Positions 15,332 through 23,170 of a stretch of DNA of 64,000 bases are shown piece by piece. The DNA is from Fusibacillus kribbianus. GTDB lineage: Bacteria > Bacillota > Clostridia > Lachnospirales > Lachnospiraceae. The stretch's first letter is position 1. Every line of letters begins with the position of its first letter. Made by a program: the position numbers and the translations under genes. The DNA lies in the NCBI RefSeq assembly GCF_030053595.1, contig NZ_JASGBQ010000003.1, forward strand, positions 62,001 to 126,000, given 5' to 3'. Under the pieces are notes generated by a model. That model was not told the DNA's origin, searched no databases, and was given only the letters and a program-made list of their open reading frames with translations.

Positions 15332-17176
15332 ATGAATCAAGAAGAATTTTTACAGGTAAGCGGTTTAGAAAAGGTTCCCGTTTACTGGGATCGCCGCTAT
15401 ACCAAAAACCTGGATCAATTATCAAAGCCCATCTATACCGTCAAGCTGGAAGAAGATGTCGAGGTCATTCTCCGCGATGGTACAAAAACGTATGTGGATG
15501 TTTATCATCCGGCAGAAATCGAAAAAGCGCCTTCCCTGATCGCCTATTCTGCCTACAGCAAAAAAATGCAGAGAATGCGTCACGGCTCTCTGCCCGGCGC
15601 TTCCAATTATTTCGACCATAGTCTGGAAGCCGGCGATATGGAGTTTTTCGTTTCCCGCGGCTACACCTTCATCGTGCCTGATGGCCGCGGCATCGGACGC
15701 AGCGAAGGCGAATATCTTGGCGTCTACAATCCCCAGGAACAGGAAGATGTTTATGACTATATAGAATGGGCCGCTACCCAGTGCCCCTGGAGCACAGAAA
15801 AGGTAGCTCTCGAGGGCTACTCCTATTTCGGTATCATCCAAGCTCTGGCCGCTGCCCTGCAGCCGCCCCATCTTGTCTGCATCATGCCTCTAAGTTATAC
15901 CGACGACTACTACCAGCACGGTTATTACGGCGGCGTGGCAGATACCTATATGAATATGTACTGGGAGCTCTGTCCTTCCAATAATCCTGTTCCCTGGACC
16001 ACAAAGATGATGTCCGAGGAGGAGATGAAGAAACGTATTGAGGAGGTGCAGGAGGATCCTGACATTGCCATCAACACCTATTTCAGCAAAATCTTCAACG
16101 TATGGCCGCCCAAATATCATACCTTCTATCTGGATTATCTGTTACATCCCCAGGAGGATGATTTCTGGCGCCCCCGTTCCATGAAATATAAATATGACAA
16201 GATCAATGTGCCCGTTTATTTCAAATGCGGCTGGGCTCCTACAGGTCGCTGGTCTGCTCCTGTCTTCAATGCCATGAACTCACCTGAGTTAAAGACTTAC
16301 AAGCGCTGCGGTGTCATGGAAGGCTACAACGGCATGGAGCTTCCTTACCGTTTTATGAACGAAGAAATGCTCCGCTGGTACGATTACTGGATGAAGGGAA
16401 TCGATACAGGCATCATTGATGAGCCCCCCATGAAACTTAATATCCTAGGCCGCGGTTACCGCTACGAGTACGAATACCCGCTGGCAAGGACCTGTTGGAA
16501 GAAGCTGTATCTTCACACCTTTGGAAACCTTCGCTGGGAGCCTGTTGTGGAGGGCAGTTTACCGCCGGACAGCTTTACCCACAGACCGCCTCACATCACT
16601 ACCGAAGTGGAAAGTCTCACCTACAGGACTGACCGCCTGAGCAGACCCACTGAATTCACTGGCCCTATCGAGCTACACTTGTGGGCCTCCATCGATGCAA
16701 CCGACGCAAACTTCATCGTAAAACTGTGGCAGATTACTCCTGGCGGTACAAGAATGCCTGTATGCCGTACCGGTTCCCTGAAAGCCTCCTATCCTCTGGA
16801 TAAAGAAAAGAGCCAAATCGGGCGTCCCGTTCACGATTATACAAAACGAATTCCGGTTGCTCCTGGCGAGATCCGCGAATACGTCATCGAGATCAATCCC
16901 ATCGGTATGGTATTTCCAGCAGGTTCTCAAATCGAACTGGAAATCAAAGCGATGGATAACTTCCTGCCCCAGTCCGGTGCATGGCAGGCAAAGATGGATC
17001 ACCTTGGCCCGATTCCCAGTGCCAATACGGTTAATTACAAGATCTACCGGGATAAGGACTATCCATCTTATATATTAATGCCATATATTCCCGAAACGCC
17101 CGGCGAATTATGGCTCCAGCCCATCGTTGAGGATGACATTGTCATCGGAGGAAGCGGCGGAGGAAACACTCATTAG
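15332..17176 (+). CDS. CocE/NonD (S15) family hydrolase, copy 2
   Basis: This 614-aa protein is a paralogue of the product at 10984-12804 along its whole length. Shared landmarks are the SAYSK oxyanion-type Tyr, PDGRGIGRSEGE, the elbow GYSYFG with Ser 164, the unusual DDYYQHGYYGG block just after it, and a C-terminal jelly-roll-like domain. As in copy 1, the sites expected to hold the catalytic Asp and His read GWAPTG and GVMEGYNG. It ends in a Gly/Ser-rich tail. GGGAGG lies 11 nt before the ATG. It is transcribed separately from copy 1, away from the regulator, from a promoter with the same operator. It may differ from copy 1 in substrate range or act on the same compound. Confidence 0.85.
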   Translation: MNQEEFLQVSGLEKVPVYWDRRYTKNLDQLSKPIYTVKLEEDVEVILRDGTKTYVDVYHPAEIEKAPSLIAYSAYSKKMQRMRHGSLPGASNYFDHSLEAGDMEFFVSRGYTFIVPDGRGIGRSEGEYLGVYNPQEQEDVYDYIEWAATQCPWSTEKVALEGYSYFGIIQALAAALQPPHLVCIMPLSYTDDYYQHGYYGGVADTYMNMYWELCPSNNPVPWTTKMMSEEEMKKRIEEVQEDPDIAINTYFSKIFNVWPPKYHTFYLDYLLHPQEDDFWRPRSMKYKYDKINVPVYFKCGWAPTGRWSAPVFNAMNSPELKTYKRCGVMEGYNGMELPYRFMNEEMLRWYDYWMKGIDTGIIDEPPMKLNILGRGYRYEYEYPLARTCWKKLYLHTFGNLRWEPVVEGSLPPDSFTHRPPHITTEVESLTYRTDRLSRPTEFTGPIELHLWASIDATDANFIVKLWQITPGGTRMPVCRTGSLKASYPLDKEKSQIGRPVHDYTKRIPVAPGEIREYVIEINPIGMVFPAGSQIELEIKAMDNFLPQSGAWQAKMDHLGPIPSANTVNYKIYRDKDYPSYILMPYIPETPGELWLQPIVEDDIVIGGSGGGNTH

Positions 17177-17216
17177 CTAAAAAGGGCTTAGTACAACGTC
17201 AATAGTCAGTATTATA

Positions 17217-17555
17217 CAAGCTTGTGCAATACTTTACCGTCACACGACATACAAGATCGTTCGGTAGCACATGCTTGTACTATTATTCGCGCCTATTCTT
17301 CATACAATCCGGGCTGGGGATGCAAGCTTGTGCAATACTTTACCGTCACGCGACATACAAGATCGTTCGGTAGCACAAGCTTGTACTATTATTCGCGCCT
17401 ATTCTTCATACAATTCGGGCTGGGGATGCAAGCTTGTGCAATACTTTACCGTCACGCGACATACAAGATCGTTCGGTAGCACATGCTTGTACTATTATTC
17501 GCGCCTATTCTTCATACAATCCGGGCTGGGGATGCAAGCTTGTGCAATACTTTCC
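17217..17555. repeat. 106-bp tandem repeat, three copies plus partial fourth
   Basis: Units begin with CAAGCTTGTGCAATAC at 17217, 17323, 17429 and 17535, so the period is 106 bp; the fourth stops after about 20 bp. Copies differ by single bases (CACACGAC or CACGCGAC, ACATGC or ACAAGC, AATCC or AATTC), with copies 1 and 3 sharing two of the three. Each unit has internal dyad symmetry: CAAGCTTGTGC...TACCG pairs with CGGTA...GCACAAGCTTG about 40-60 bp later, so it could form a large hairpin or cruciform. Open frames across it exist only because the period is not a multiple of three. It fills the space between hydrolase 2 and spoVAD. Confidence 0.95.
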
Positions 17556-17596
17556 TTGTTATTCTGATAATTCTATCTATAAAAACGATAAAATAC

Positions 17597-17625
17597 GGCT
17601 GTCGGATTTCCCGACAGCCCCTTTT
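17597..17625 (-). terminator. Terminator shared by spoVAD and possibly hydrolase 2
   Basis: GGCTGTCGG, loop of 5, CCGACAGCC, followed by CCTTTTC on the plus strand and by GTATTTTATC on the minus strand. It lies a few bases after the spoVAD stop and may work in both directions. Confidence 0.8.
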
Positions 17626-17628
17626 CTG

Positions 17629-18648
17629 TCAGCATCTCTCCAGCACCACCCCATGGGCAATACCGGGCACGCTTTTCCCTTCGTTGAAGCTGGTGCTGGA
17701 AAGGAGCGCTCCCGTAGGAATGAAAAGCACCCTTCTCCATTCTCTGCTCTCCAGCTTCGGAAGGATATAACCAGCCAGCACAGCAGCAGAGCAGCCGCAG
17801 CCGCTTCCTCCTGCATGAGTATCCTGGCTGTCCCGATCAAAAATTTCAATCCCACAGTCCATATGACGGTCTGAGATATCATAACCATTGCTTTTCATGA
17901 AATCCAGCAGGATCTTCTGTCCTACCACACCAAGATCACCGGTAATGATCTTGTCATAATCCTCCGGCCTCCTGTCAAAATCCTCAAAATTCCTGCAGAT
18001 GGTATCGCAGGCAGCCGGTGCCATACAGGCACCCATATTCATGGAATCCTTAAGCCCCATATCGACGATCTTTCCCGGTGTGATTCCGCTGATCCTCACA
18101 TGACCGCCCTGTCTGCCAAGAAGAAAGGCACCGCAGCCGGTGACCGTCCAGCTGGCTGATAACGGCCTCTGGTTTCCGTATTCCAGTGGAAAGCGAAACT
18201 GCTTTTCCGCGCTGGCAAAATGACTGGACGCCATAGCCATGATGTAGTCCGCATAGCCGGCTTCCACGATCATAGCTCCCAGACATAAAGCTTCCCCCGC
18301 TGTGGAACATGCTCCGTAAAGACCGAAAACAGGAATTTCCAGATCTACCGTTCCAAAAGAAGTGGCAATCAGCTGTCCCAACAGGTCCCCGGAAAACAGA
18401 TACCGCACCTCACTCCGGACAAGACCTGCGTGTTCGATGGCCAGATCTGCCGTCTCCTTTTGAAGAGCACTCTCCGCGTCCTCCCAGTTTTCACAGCCCA
18501 CCATGGGATCCGGTTCGATCACATCAAAGCAATCCCCCAATGGGCCCTCACCTTCCTTTTTCCCGACCACAGAAGCGCGGCCAATGATCCTCGGACCTTC
18601 CGGGAACTGAATACTGGCCCGCCCCACCTGAAATTCCTTATCCTGCAT
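17629..18648 (-). CDS. spoVAD: Stage V sporulation protein AD
   Basis: This 339-aa thiolase-fold protein is part of the SpoVA channel that moves dipicolinic acid into the forespore and out at germination; SpoVAD binds dipicolinate. Family marks are GRASVVGKKEGEGPLG near the start, LFGLYGACSTAGE near residue 115 with the conserved Cys, and HAGGSGCGCSA near the end. The frame extends 19 codons upstream, but ATG 18648 follows an AAAGGAAAGGATGG stretch and matches the usual N-terminus. It is detached from spoVAA-AB-AC by 3.6 kb, and no spoVAE follows; the tandem repeat begins just past it. Confidence 0.95.
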   Translation of the reverse strand: MQDKEFQVGRASIQFPEGPRIIGRASVVGKKEGEGPLGDCFDVIEPDPMVGCENWEDAESALQKETADLAIEHAGLVRSEVRYLFSGDLLGQLIATSFGTVDLEIPVFGLYGACSTAGEALCLGAMIVEAGYADYIMAMASSHFASAEKQFRFPLEYGNQRPLSASWTVTGCGAFLLGRQGGHVRISGITPGKIVDMGLKDSMNMGACMAPAACDTICRNFEDFDRRPEDYDKIITGDLGVVGQKILLDFMKSNGYDISDRHMDCGIEIFDRDSQDTHAGGSGCGCSAAVLAGYILPKLESREWRRVLFIPTGALLSSTSFNEGKSVPGIAHGVVLERC

Positions 18649-18714
18649 ATATGACCATCCTTTCCTTTTGTTCTGCCACTCTGCTGCCGATAGTGAGATA
18701 CACATCCCATGTAA

Positions 18715-18759
18715 CCAAAACGGTACATACCAGCTTTACAGTCAGTATGCACCGTTTGG
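18715..18759. repeat. Long imperfect inverted repeat upstream of spoVAD
   Basis: CCAAAACGGTACATAC at 18715-18730 and GTATGCACCGTTTGG at 18745-18759 are reverse complements apart from one extra A and one mismatch, with a 14-bp spacer. There is no T-run, so it is not a clear terminator. It lies 67 bp upstream of spoVAD and could be an operator, a leader hairpin, or a remnant of a small element. Confidence 0.75.
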
Positions 18760-18773
18760 CAGTCTTTATTCAA

Positions 18774-18952
18774 AATATTGTCTGGGTTCTGTTTTTCTGC
18801 ACAGTAAATCAGTGCAGACGGTCATAGAATTCCTCTGCTTTTCTTCTTCACAAATGACAGGTGATGATTGCCTGAACCGGCAATGAAATGATAATCAGAC
18901 GGCAGTGAGCAGGTCTGATACCTGCTCCTCCTGCCAAAAAAGTACTTTCAGA
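18774..18952. other. Non-coding gap between spoVAD and the Rpn gene
   Basis: Together with the inverted repeat this makes a 304-bp gene-free stretch. The only other structure I see is a hairpin at about 18902-18937 (GGCAG..GAGCAGGT pairing with ACCTGCTC..CTGCC). It lies 15 bp past the Rpn stop, but the A-run is on the wrong side to give a T-tract for that gene. No gene or clear promoter was recognised. Confidence 0.5.
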
Positions 18953-19813
18953 TCAACGTTCTGTATCCATCTCTTCCGCAAACTGCTTCACAGAAGAAAC
19001 CCGGGCCGCCATTCTGATCCATTTTCTCAGGATATCCTGATTCGTTTCGGACATGATCCGCTCCCTCACGGTTTCAGGAATTGATCCGTAATCTTCCAGA
19101 AGCTCCAGAACTGCCTCGGCTTTTCCCTCAGCTTTTCCCTCGTCCCGTTCATCCTTGAGTAATTCTCCCAGCGTCATATACTTCTCCTCCATTCTCCGGT
19201 TTTCCTTGACACGCTGCACGGAATCCTGAAGACGTTTTACAAATTCATCCTCATAAGCTTCCATGCTCTCTGCCAGATCTGCTTTTACATACCTGAGGAA
19301 TTCTACCAGAGCATTCGGAGTTTCTTCCGCATTTTTTCCATGGGTGTTTAAAAAGATGCTGATGCTTCCATCGTTCAGATACAGTTCTCCCTCCTCCACA
19401 CACCTCGGTCTGAAGGTATAGCAGTATCGTCCCAGACCAAACGGATCAAAATCACAGATAAAAATGACATAAGCATCCGACAGTTCTGTATAATCCTGCC
19501 CGGAGAGCAGCATCTCCATATCAATCTGACCATGATAATAGCGGACTCTTTTCTCCAGCTCCGGCTTCCTCACAAGCTGCATTTCTACATTATAGTGCTT
19601 ATTCTCTTTATCTTTTGCGTATACATCCAACCTGACACCCCTGTTTTCCGGATGATAGATCAGACTTTTCTCCCGGATAACATGCACCCGTTCGACCCGG
19701 AAGCCCAAAACCATTTCCAGAAATTCCCGGCAGTTTTCCTCCTGGGACATAACCGCGCCAAACATGAAGTTATCCTTAATCGTAAGGTCTTTTAAAGCTT
19801 TCTTTTTACCCAT
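18953..19813 (-). CDS. Rpn family recombination-promoting nuclease (PD-(D/E)XK)
   Basis: The 286-aa protein matches the Rpn/PDDEXK_2 family, once labelled putative transposase. It opens with LTIKDNFMFGAVM, has the nuclease core GVRLDVYAKDKE (Asp) and YNVEMQ (Glu-x-Gln) near residues 60-77, then YYHGQ, and ends in a Lys/Glu-rich tail with GKAEGKAEA typical of the family. Rpn proteins cut DNA and promote RecA-independent recombination; some act in phage defence. It sits alone between spoVAD and the phosphodiesterase gene, in the stretch that separates spoVAD from the other spoVA genes. That it moved there by itself is only a guess. Confidence 0.9.
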   Translation of the reverse strand: MGKKKALKDLTIKDNFMFGAVMSQEENCREFLEMVLGFRVERVHVIREKSLIYHPENRGVRLDVYAKDKENKHYNVEMQLVRKPELEKRVRYYHGQIDMEMLLSGQDYTELSDAYVIFICDFDPFGLGRYCYTFRPRCVEEGELYLNDGSISIFLNTHGKNAEETPNALVEFLRYVKADLAESMEAYEDEFVKRLQDSVQRVKENRRMEEKYMTLGELLKDERDEGKAEGKAEAVLELLEDYGSIPETVRERIMSETNQDILRKWIRMAARVSSVKQFAEEMDTER

Positions 19814-19871
19814 ATTCCTCCGTTTCCGCAGAGGAATTCTACAAAATCATCATAGCACAGAACAGTTTTGA

Positions 19872-20711
19872 TTACAAGGACCTGCCTGAAGCGCTGTTCG
19901 GATCCGGCCGAAAGCCCTCGAAAATAAACAGATCAAACTTCTTCTCCGCTTCCTTTAATTCCTGCTCGGAACGAATGGTCCAGGCCACAGAAAGATTCCG
20001 GTACAGATAACGGCAGATCTGTCTGGCCGGATTGCCCGCCCCCTTATGGGAATAAGCAACAAAGTCCGGTTTTGCAAGAAAATTTGTCAGCAGATTCTGC
20101 ACGATCTCCATGGAAAAGGTCGTCTGCTCTCCTTCCCGGCAAAAAACAGCAGAAAGCTGTCCCCGGATCACCTCCGGCCGATGCCTCTTATACCAGTAAA
20201 CGGCCAGGGGATGGAAGGATTCCATACAGTAAACGCCGTTATAACCCTGAAGCACTTCATCGGCAAGGCGGCAGACGGTCGTTTTGGAATCCACCATTTT
20301 TATTTCCATGATGATCGGTACCTTTCCGCCTATGACCTGGAGCACCTGAGAAAAGAGAGGGATCCGTTCTTCCGTTCCAAAAAGCGGGAACTGTAAAAGC
20401 TCCTCATAGGTGAAGGAATTCACTTTGGCATCAATGCCGCAGACTCGTTTTAAGGTATTGTCATGAAACACCACGACCTTTTTATCCTTTGTAAGCTGGA
20501 CATCCAGCTCGATGCCGTAACCGTTTTCCACCGCCAGCCGAAAGGCAGGAAGAGAATTTTCAGGAGCGGTTGAACCATTGTCATGGAGTCCTCTGTGGGC
20601 ATAGTACCAGCCCCGGAGAGCCGAATCATCCGGTTTACAGAACATTCTCGGCATAATTGCCACCAGATATAACACCAGAACCACACCAATCACATAGATT
20701 GCTTCCAACAT
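19872..20711 (-). CDS. Membrane-anchored glycerophosphodiester phosphodiesterase
   Basis: The 279-aa protein has one N-terminal membrane helix (residues 3-23) and a GDPD TIM barrel. Catalytic marks are HRGLHDNGSTAPENS at about residues 39-53 (His-Arg and Glu-Asn), the metal site GIELDVQLTKD, and FHDNTLKRVCG near 88. The family splits glycerophosphodiesters into glycerol 3-phosphate and an alcohol; anchored forms act on phospholipid head groups or teichoic acid. Its start is six bases after the MFS stop, so the two genes are cotranscribed. Substrate is not known. Confidence 0.9.
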   Translation of the reverse strand: MLEAIYVIGVVLVLYLVAIMPRMFCKPDDSALRGWYYAHRGLHDNGSTAPENSLPAFRLAVENGYGIELDVQLTKDKKVVVFHDNTLKRVCGIDAKVNSFTYEELLQFPLFGTEERIPLFSQVLQVIGGKVPIIMEIKMVDSKTTVCRLADEVLQGYNGVYCMESFHPLAVYWYKRHRPEVIRGQLSAVFCREGEQTTFSMEIVQNLLTNFLAKPDFVAYSHKGAGNPARQICRYLYRNLSVAWTIRSEQELKEAEKKFDLFIFEGFRPDPNSASGRSL

Positions 20712-20717
20712 GTCACG

Positions 20718-22013
20718 TCAGTCCTCCACATCAAAATGTTCTAAAAGATCCTTCTTTGCCTCCGGCTTATTATCCCCATGCTTCACCAGTGACATGGTCA
20801 CAAAGGCAAGACCGCTGAAAAAGACTGCATATGGGAACAGAATCCGGTAAGAGATATGCTGGAGAAGAAAGCCTGATAAAATCGGCGTCACGATCTGTGC
20901 CGTCATGGAAAACGTATAATAAAGACCTGTATATTTCCCCACATCGCTGTCCCTGCTCATCTCCACCACCATGGGAAGGGAATTGACGCTGATGGCCGCC
21001 CAGCCCACGCCGATGAGAGCAAAGCCCACCTGGATGATCGGATGATAATTTGGCAGAAGAGCCGCCAGCAGATAGCAGGCCGTCATCAGCACGATTCCAC
21101 CGAGTATGGTCTTCTTTCTGCCGATTTTCGAGGAGATCATACCAATGGGAATATAGCTTAAAATAGCCGCCACAGTAGCCACCATCAGGCAGTTGGCATA
21201 GCCGCCGCCCTGGATATCCCATACGGTCATGGCATAGCGGGAAAATGCCGTTGTCACCGCATTGTAAGCCGCAAACCAGAGGAAAATGGAGATCAGGATC
21301 AGGATGAGACTGCGCTTCACATCCTTTTCCATGGTCTTCTTCTCTGTTCCGATTTTTCCGGCCTGTCCGCTGTTCTCTTCTCTGTTTTCCTCCGGATATT
21401 CCTCAGCCAGCTGCTTTGCCAGCTTCTTTTCCCGGATCGTCAGCAGAAGAAGGACCACGGAAAGAACCATCATCCCCGCCACACCGGCAAATACAGCGAA
21501 ATAGCTGGGGCGCTTTCCCTCTCCCACCAGGGTGGAGATCAGGATCAGCGTATAGACACCGCCTATGGCACCCATCAGGTTAATGACCGCATTTGCCTTA
21601 CTCCTTAAGGGCTTCGGCGTCAGGTCCGGCATGAGGGCCACTGCCGGAGACCGGTACATGGCCATGGCGATCAGTGTTGCTCCCAATGCAAAAACAAACA
21701 TGGGAAAACTCTCCAGCCTGTCGGACAAAGGAAGCAGCATCATGACGGCCACCGCTGCCGCCGTGCCGCCCACAATGAATGGTGTCCGCTTTCCAAAGCG
21801 TGTATCCACCCTGTCCGAAAAAGCGCCCACCACAGGCAGAAGAAATACAGCCAGCACATTGTCTGTGGCCATGATGACGCCAATGATCCCATCCTTCAGC
21901 CCAAAGGTATTCTGAAGGATCAGCGGAATAATGTTGTCGTACATCTGCCAGAAAGCACAGATAGCCATAAAGGCAAAGCCCACCAGAAAGGTTCTCTTAT
22001 AATTCAGCTTCAT
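20718..22013 (-). CDS. MFS transporter, sugar/SLC45-like
   Basis: The 431-aa protein has 12 membrane helices with a hydrophilic central loop near residues 210-240. The motif between helices 2 and 3 reads SDRVDTRFGKRTPFI, close to the R-x-G-(R/K)-x-P-F-I signature of SLC45/sucrose-type carriers, and the first helix has FWQMYDNIIPLIL. The open frame has 15 extra codons, but GGAGG precedes ATG 22013. It runs directly into the phosphodiesterase gene. A glycerophosphodiester or a sugar could be the cargo; the sequence does not decide. Confidence 0.85.
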   Translation of the reverse strand: MKLNYKRTFLVGFAFMAICAFWQMYDNIIPLILQNTFGLKDGIIGVIMATDNVLAVFLLPVVGAFSDRVDTRFGKRTPFIVGGTAAAVAVMMLLPLSDRLESFPMFVFALGATLIAMAMYRSPAVALMPDLTPKPLRSKANAVINLMGAIGGVYTLILISTLVGEGKRPSYFAVFAGVAGMMVLSVVLLLLTIREKKLAKQLAEEYPEENREENSGQAGKIGTEKKTMEKDVKRSLILILISIFLWFAAYNAVTTAFSRYAMTVWDIQGGGYANCLMVATVAAILSYIPIGMISSKIGRKKTILGGIVLMTACYLLAALLPNYHPIIQVGFALIGVGWAAISVNSLPMVVEMSRDSDVGKYTGLYYTFSMTAQIVTPILSGFLLQHISYRILFPYAVFFSGLAFVTMSLVKHGDNKPEAKKDLLEHFDVED

Positions 22014-22150
22014 ACGTCTCCTCCCTCTTGCCAGGCATCTGAAATCCAGCCTGATCATCGGTCGTTTTTTTTATTATAACGTATCCTGCTGAAAAAAAGA
22101 ATACACTGCTGCGTAAAGTTTTTCTGATGAAGCTTTCTGAACCAGAAAAG

Positions 22151-22180
22151 CCCCCGGAAAAGTTTCCCTTTTCCGGAGGT
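22151..22180 (-). terminator. Terminator after spoVAC
   Basis: On the minus strand CTCCGGAAAAG, loop GGAAA, CTTTTCCGGGGG, then CTTTTC. It lies about 50 bp past the spoVAC stop and ends the spoIIA-spoVA transcript. Confidence 0.82.
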
Positions 22181-22231
22181 TTCCTGCCGTTTTTATTGGA
22201 ATCAGTCTTTGTTCCTGCCGCCGGCAGGTTA

Positions 22232-22729
22232 TCAGGCCCAGTAAACCCCCGCCAGCTTAAGAACGCAGTAAAGGATCCCTGCGATCCAGCTCGCAAAAAG
22301 ACCGTACAGGATCACCGGCCCTGCAATAGTGAATATCTTGCAGCCGATGCCGAATACCTGTCCTTCCTTCTTATATTCAATGGCCGGAGCGGCCACTGAA
22401 TTGGCAAAGCCGGTGATGGGTACCAGCGCTCCCGCTCCGCCGAAGGTAACGATCTTCGGAAATAGATTGAGGCCGGTCAGAAGGACCGTACTGCCGATCA
22501 GGATCAGAAGGGTCCATGCGCTGGCTGAATCCTTCTCCAGACCATTGGCCGTAAAAATATTCATAAAAAACTGACCGATGACGCAGATGATCCCACCGGT
22601 CAAAAATGCTTTTGTCATGTTTAAGAGTGTGTTGTGGACCGGTGTGACCTGCTTCACATATTTCTCATATTCCCCGGGCTGCATCTTGGCGTCGGGAGAC
22701 GGAACTTCCTTTTTCCTTTCTTTCATCAT
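22232..22729 (-). CDS. spoVAC: Stage V sporulation protein AC
   Basis: This 165-aa membrane protein is part of the dipicolinate channel in the forespore inner membrane; B. subtilis SpoVAC behaves as a mechanosensitive channel. It has a cytoplasmic N-terminus with YEKYVKQVTP, then about four helices with conserved GGIICVIGQF, FGGAGALVPITGFANSVAAPAIEYKKEG and GPVILYG. Length is normal. It is the last gene of the spoIIAA-to-spoVAC series; spoVAD is not next to it. Confidence 0.96.
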   Translation of the reverse strand: MMKERKKEVPSPDAKMQPGEYEKYVKQVTPVHNTLLNMTKAFLTGGIICVIGQFFMNIFTANGLEKDSASAWTLLILIGSTVLLTGLNLFPKIVTFGGAGALVPITGFANSVAAPAIEYKKEGQVFGIGCKIFTIAGPVILYGLFASWIAGILYCVLKLAGVYWA

Positions 22730-22747
22730 CCTGTACCAGGCCTTTCC

Positions 22748-23170
22748 TTAAGTGTATTTTCCTGTAAAAAAGAATAAAAATGCGCCGATGCCCTTTCCGA
22801 CAGCCATTGCCAGAATCACATACTGAATCCCCGCTGCCAGGCGGATTCTTCTGCTCAGGACCGGAAGGGAATTCAGGGTCTCTGCCAGAGACATGATCAG
22901 ACACCCTACGAAAATACCGGATCCCAGGCCGAAAAGAAGCATCACGGGAAAGCCGCCGGGAATGGAGATCCCATAGAGATTGGCAATGTTCCCCAGCGTT
23001 CCTCCTGCCACAATAAAATCCTCCACAAGCCGGATATGCTTCGCTGTGTGAGTTTTGGCGATCAGGCGGATCACCACGCCGATGGTGACAATGAAAGCAA
23101 ACACACCAGCCGCTATGACACCTCCGGCGCAGAGCCCCACGATTCCAAGAAAGAGCTGTTTAAGAAACAT
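22748..23170 (-). CDS. spoVAB: Stage V sporulation protein AB
   Basis: The 140-aa protein has four hydrophobic helices and the SpoVAB features GLCAGGVIAAGVFAFI, the hydrophilic HTAKHIRLVEDFI loop and GFPVMLLFGLGSGIFVGCL. I start it at 23170, where GGGAGGAG precedes the ATG by 9 nt, rather than 27 bp upstream. The start overlaps the last codons of spoVAA by 11 bp, pointing to translational coupling. SpoVAB belongs to the dipicolinate uptake complex; its exact role is unknown. Confidence 0.93.
   Translation of the reverse strand: MFLKQLFLGIVGLCAGGVIAAGVFAFIVTIGVVIRLIAKTHTAKHIRLVEDFIVAGGTLGNIANLYGISIPGGFPVMLLFGLGSGIFVGCLIMSLAETLNSLPVLSRRIRLAAGIQYVILAMAVGKGIGAFLFFFTGKYT

Noticed and set aside
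17217-17555. CRISPR array
   Set aside because: The whole 106-bp unit is repeated with no variable spacers, and no cas gene is present.
17222-17874. Open frames through the 106-bp repeats that encode repeated peptides
   Set aside because: The period is not a multiple of three, so the peptides are one repeat read in three frames; there is no ribosome site and the same effect gives several overlapping frames.
18899-18937. Hairpin as terminator of the Rpn gene
   Set aside because: The stem is good, but the A/T run lies before and not after the hairpin in the direction of transcription.
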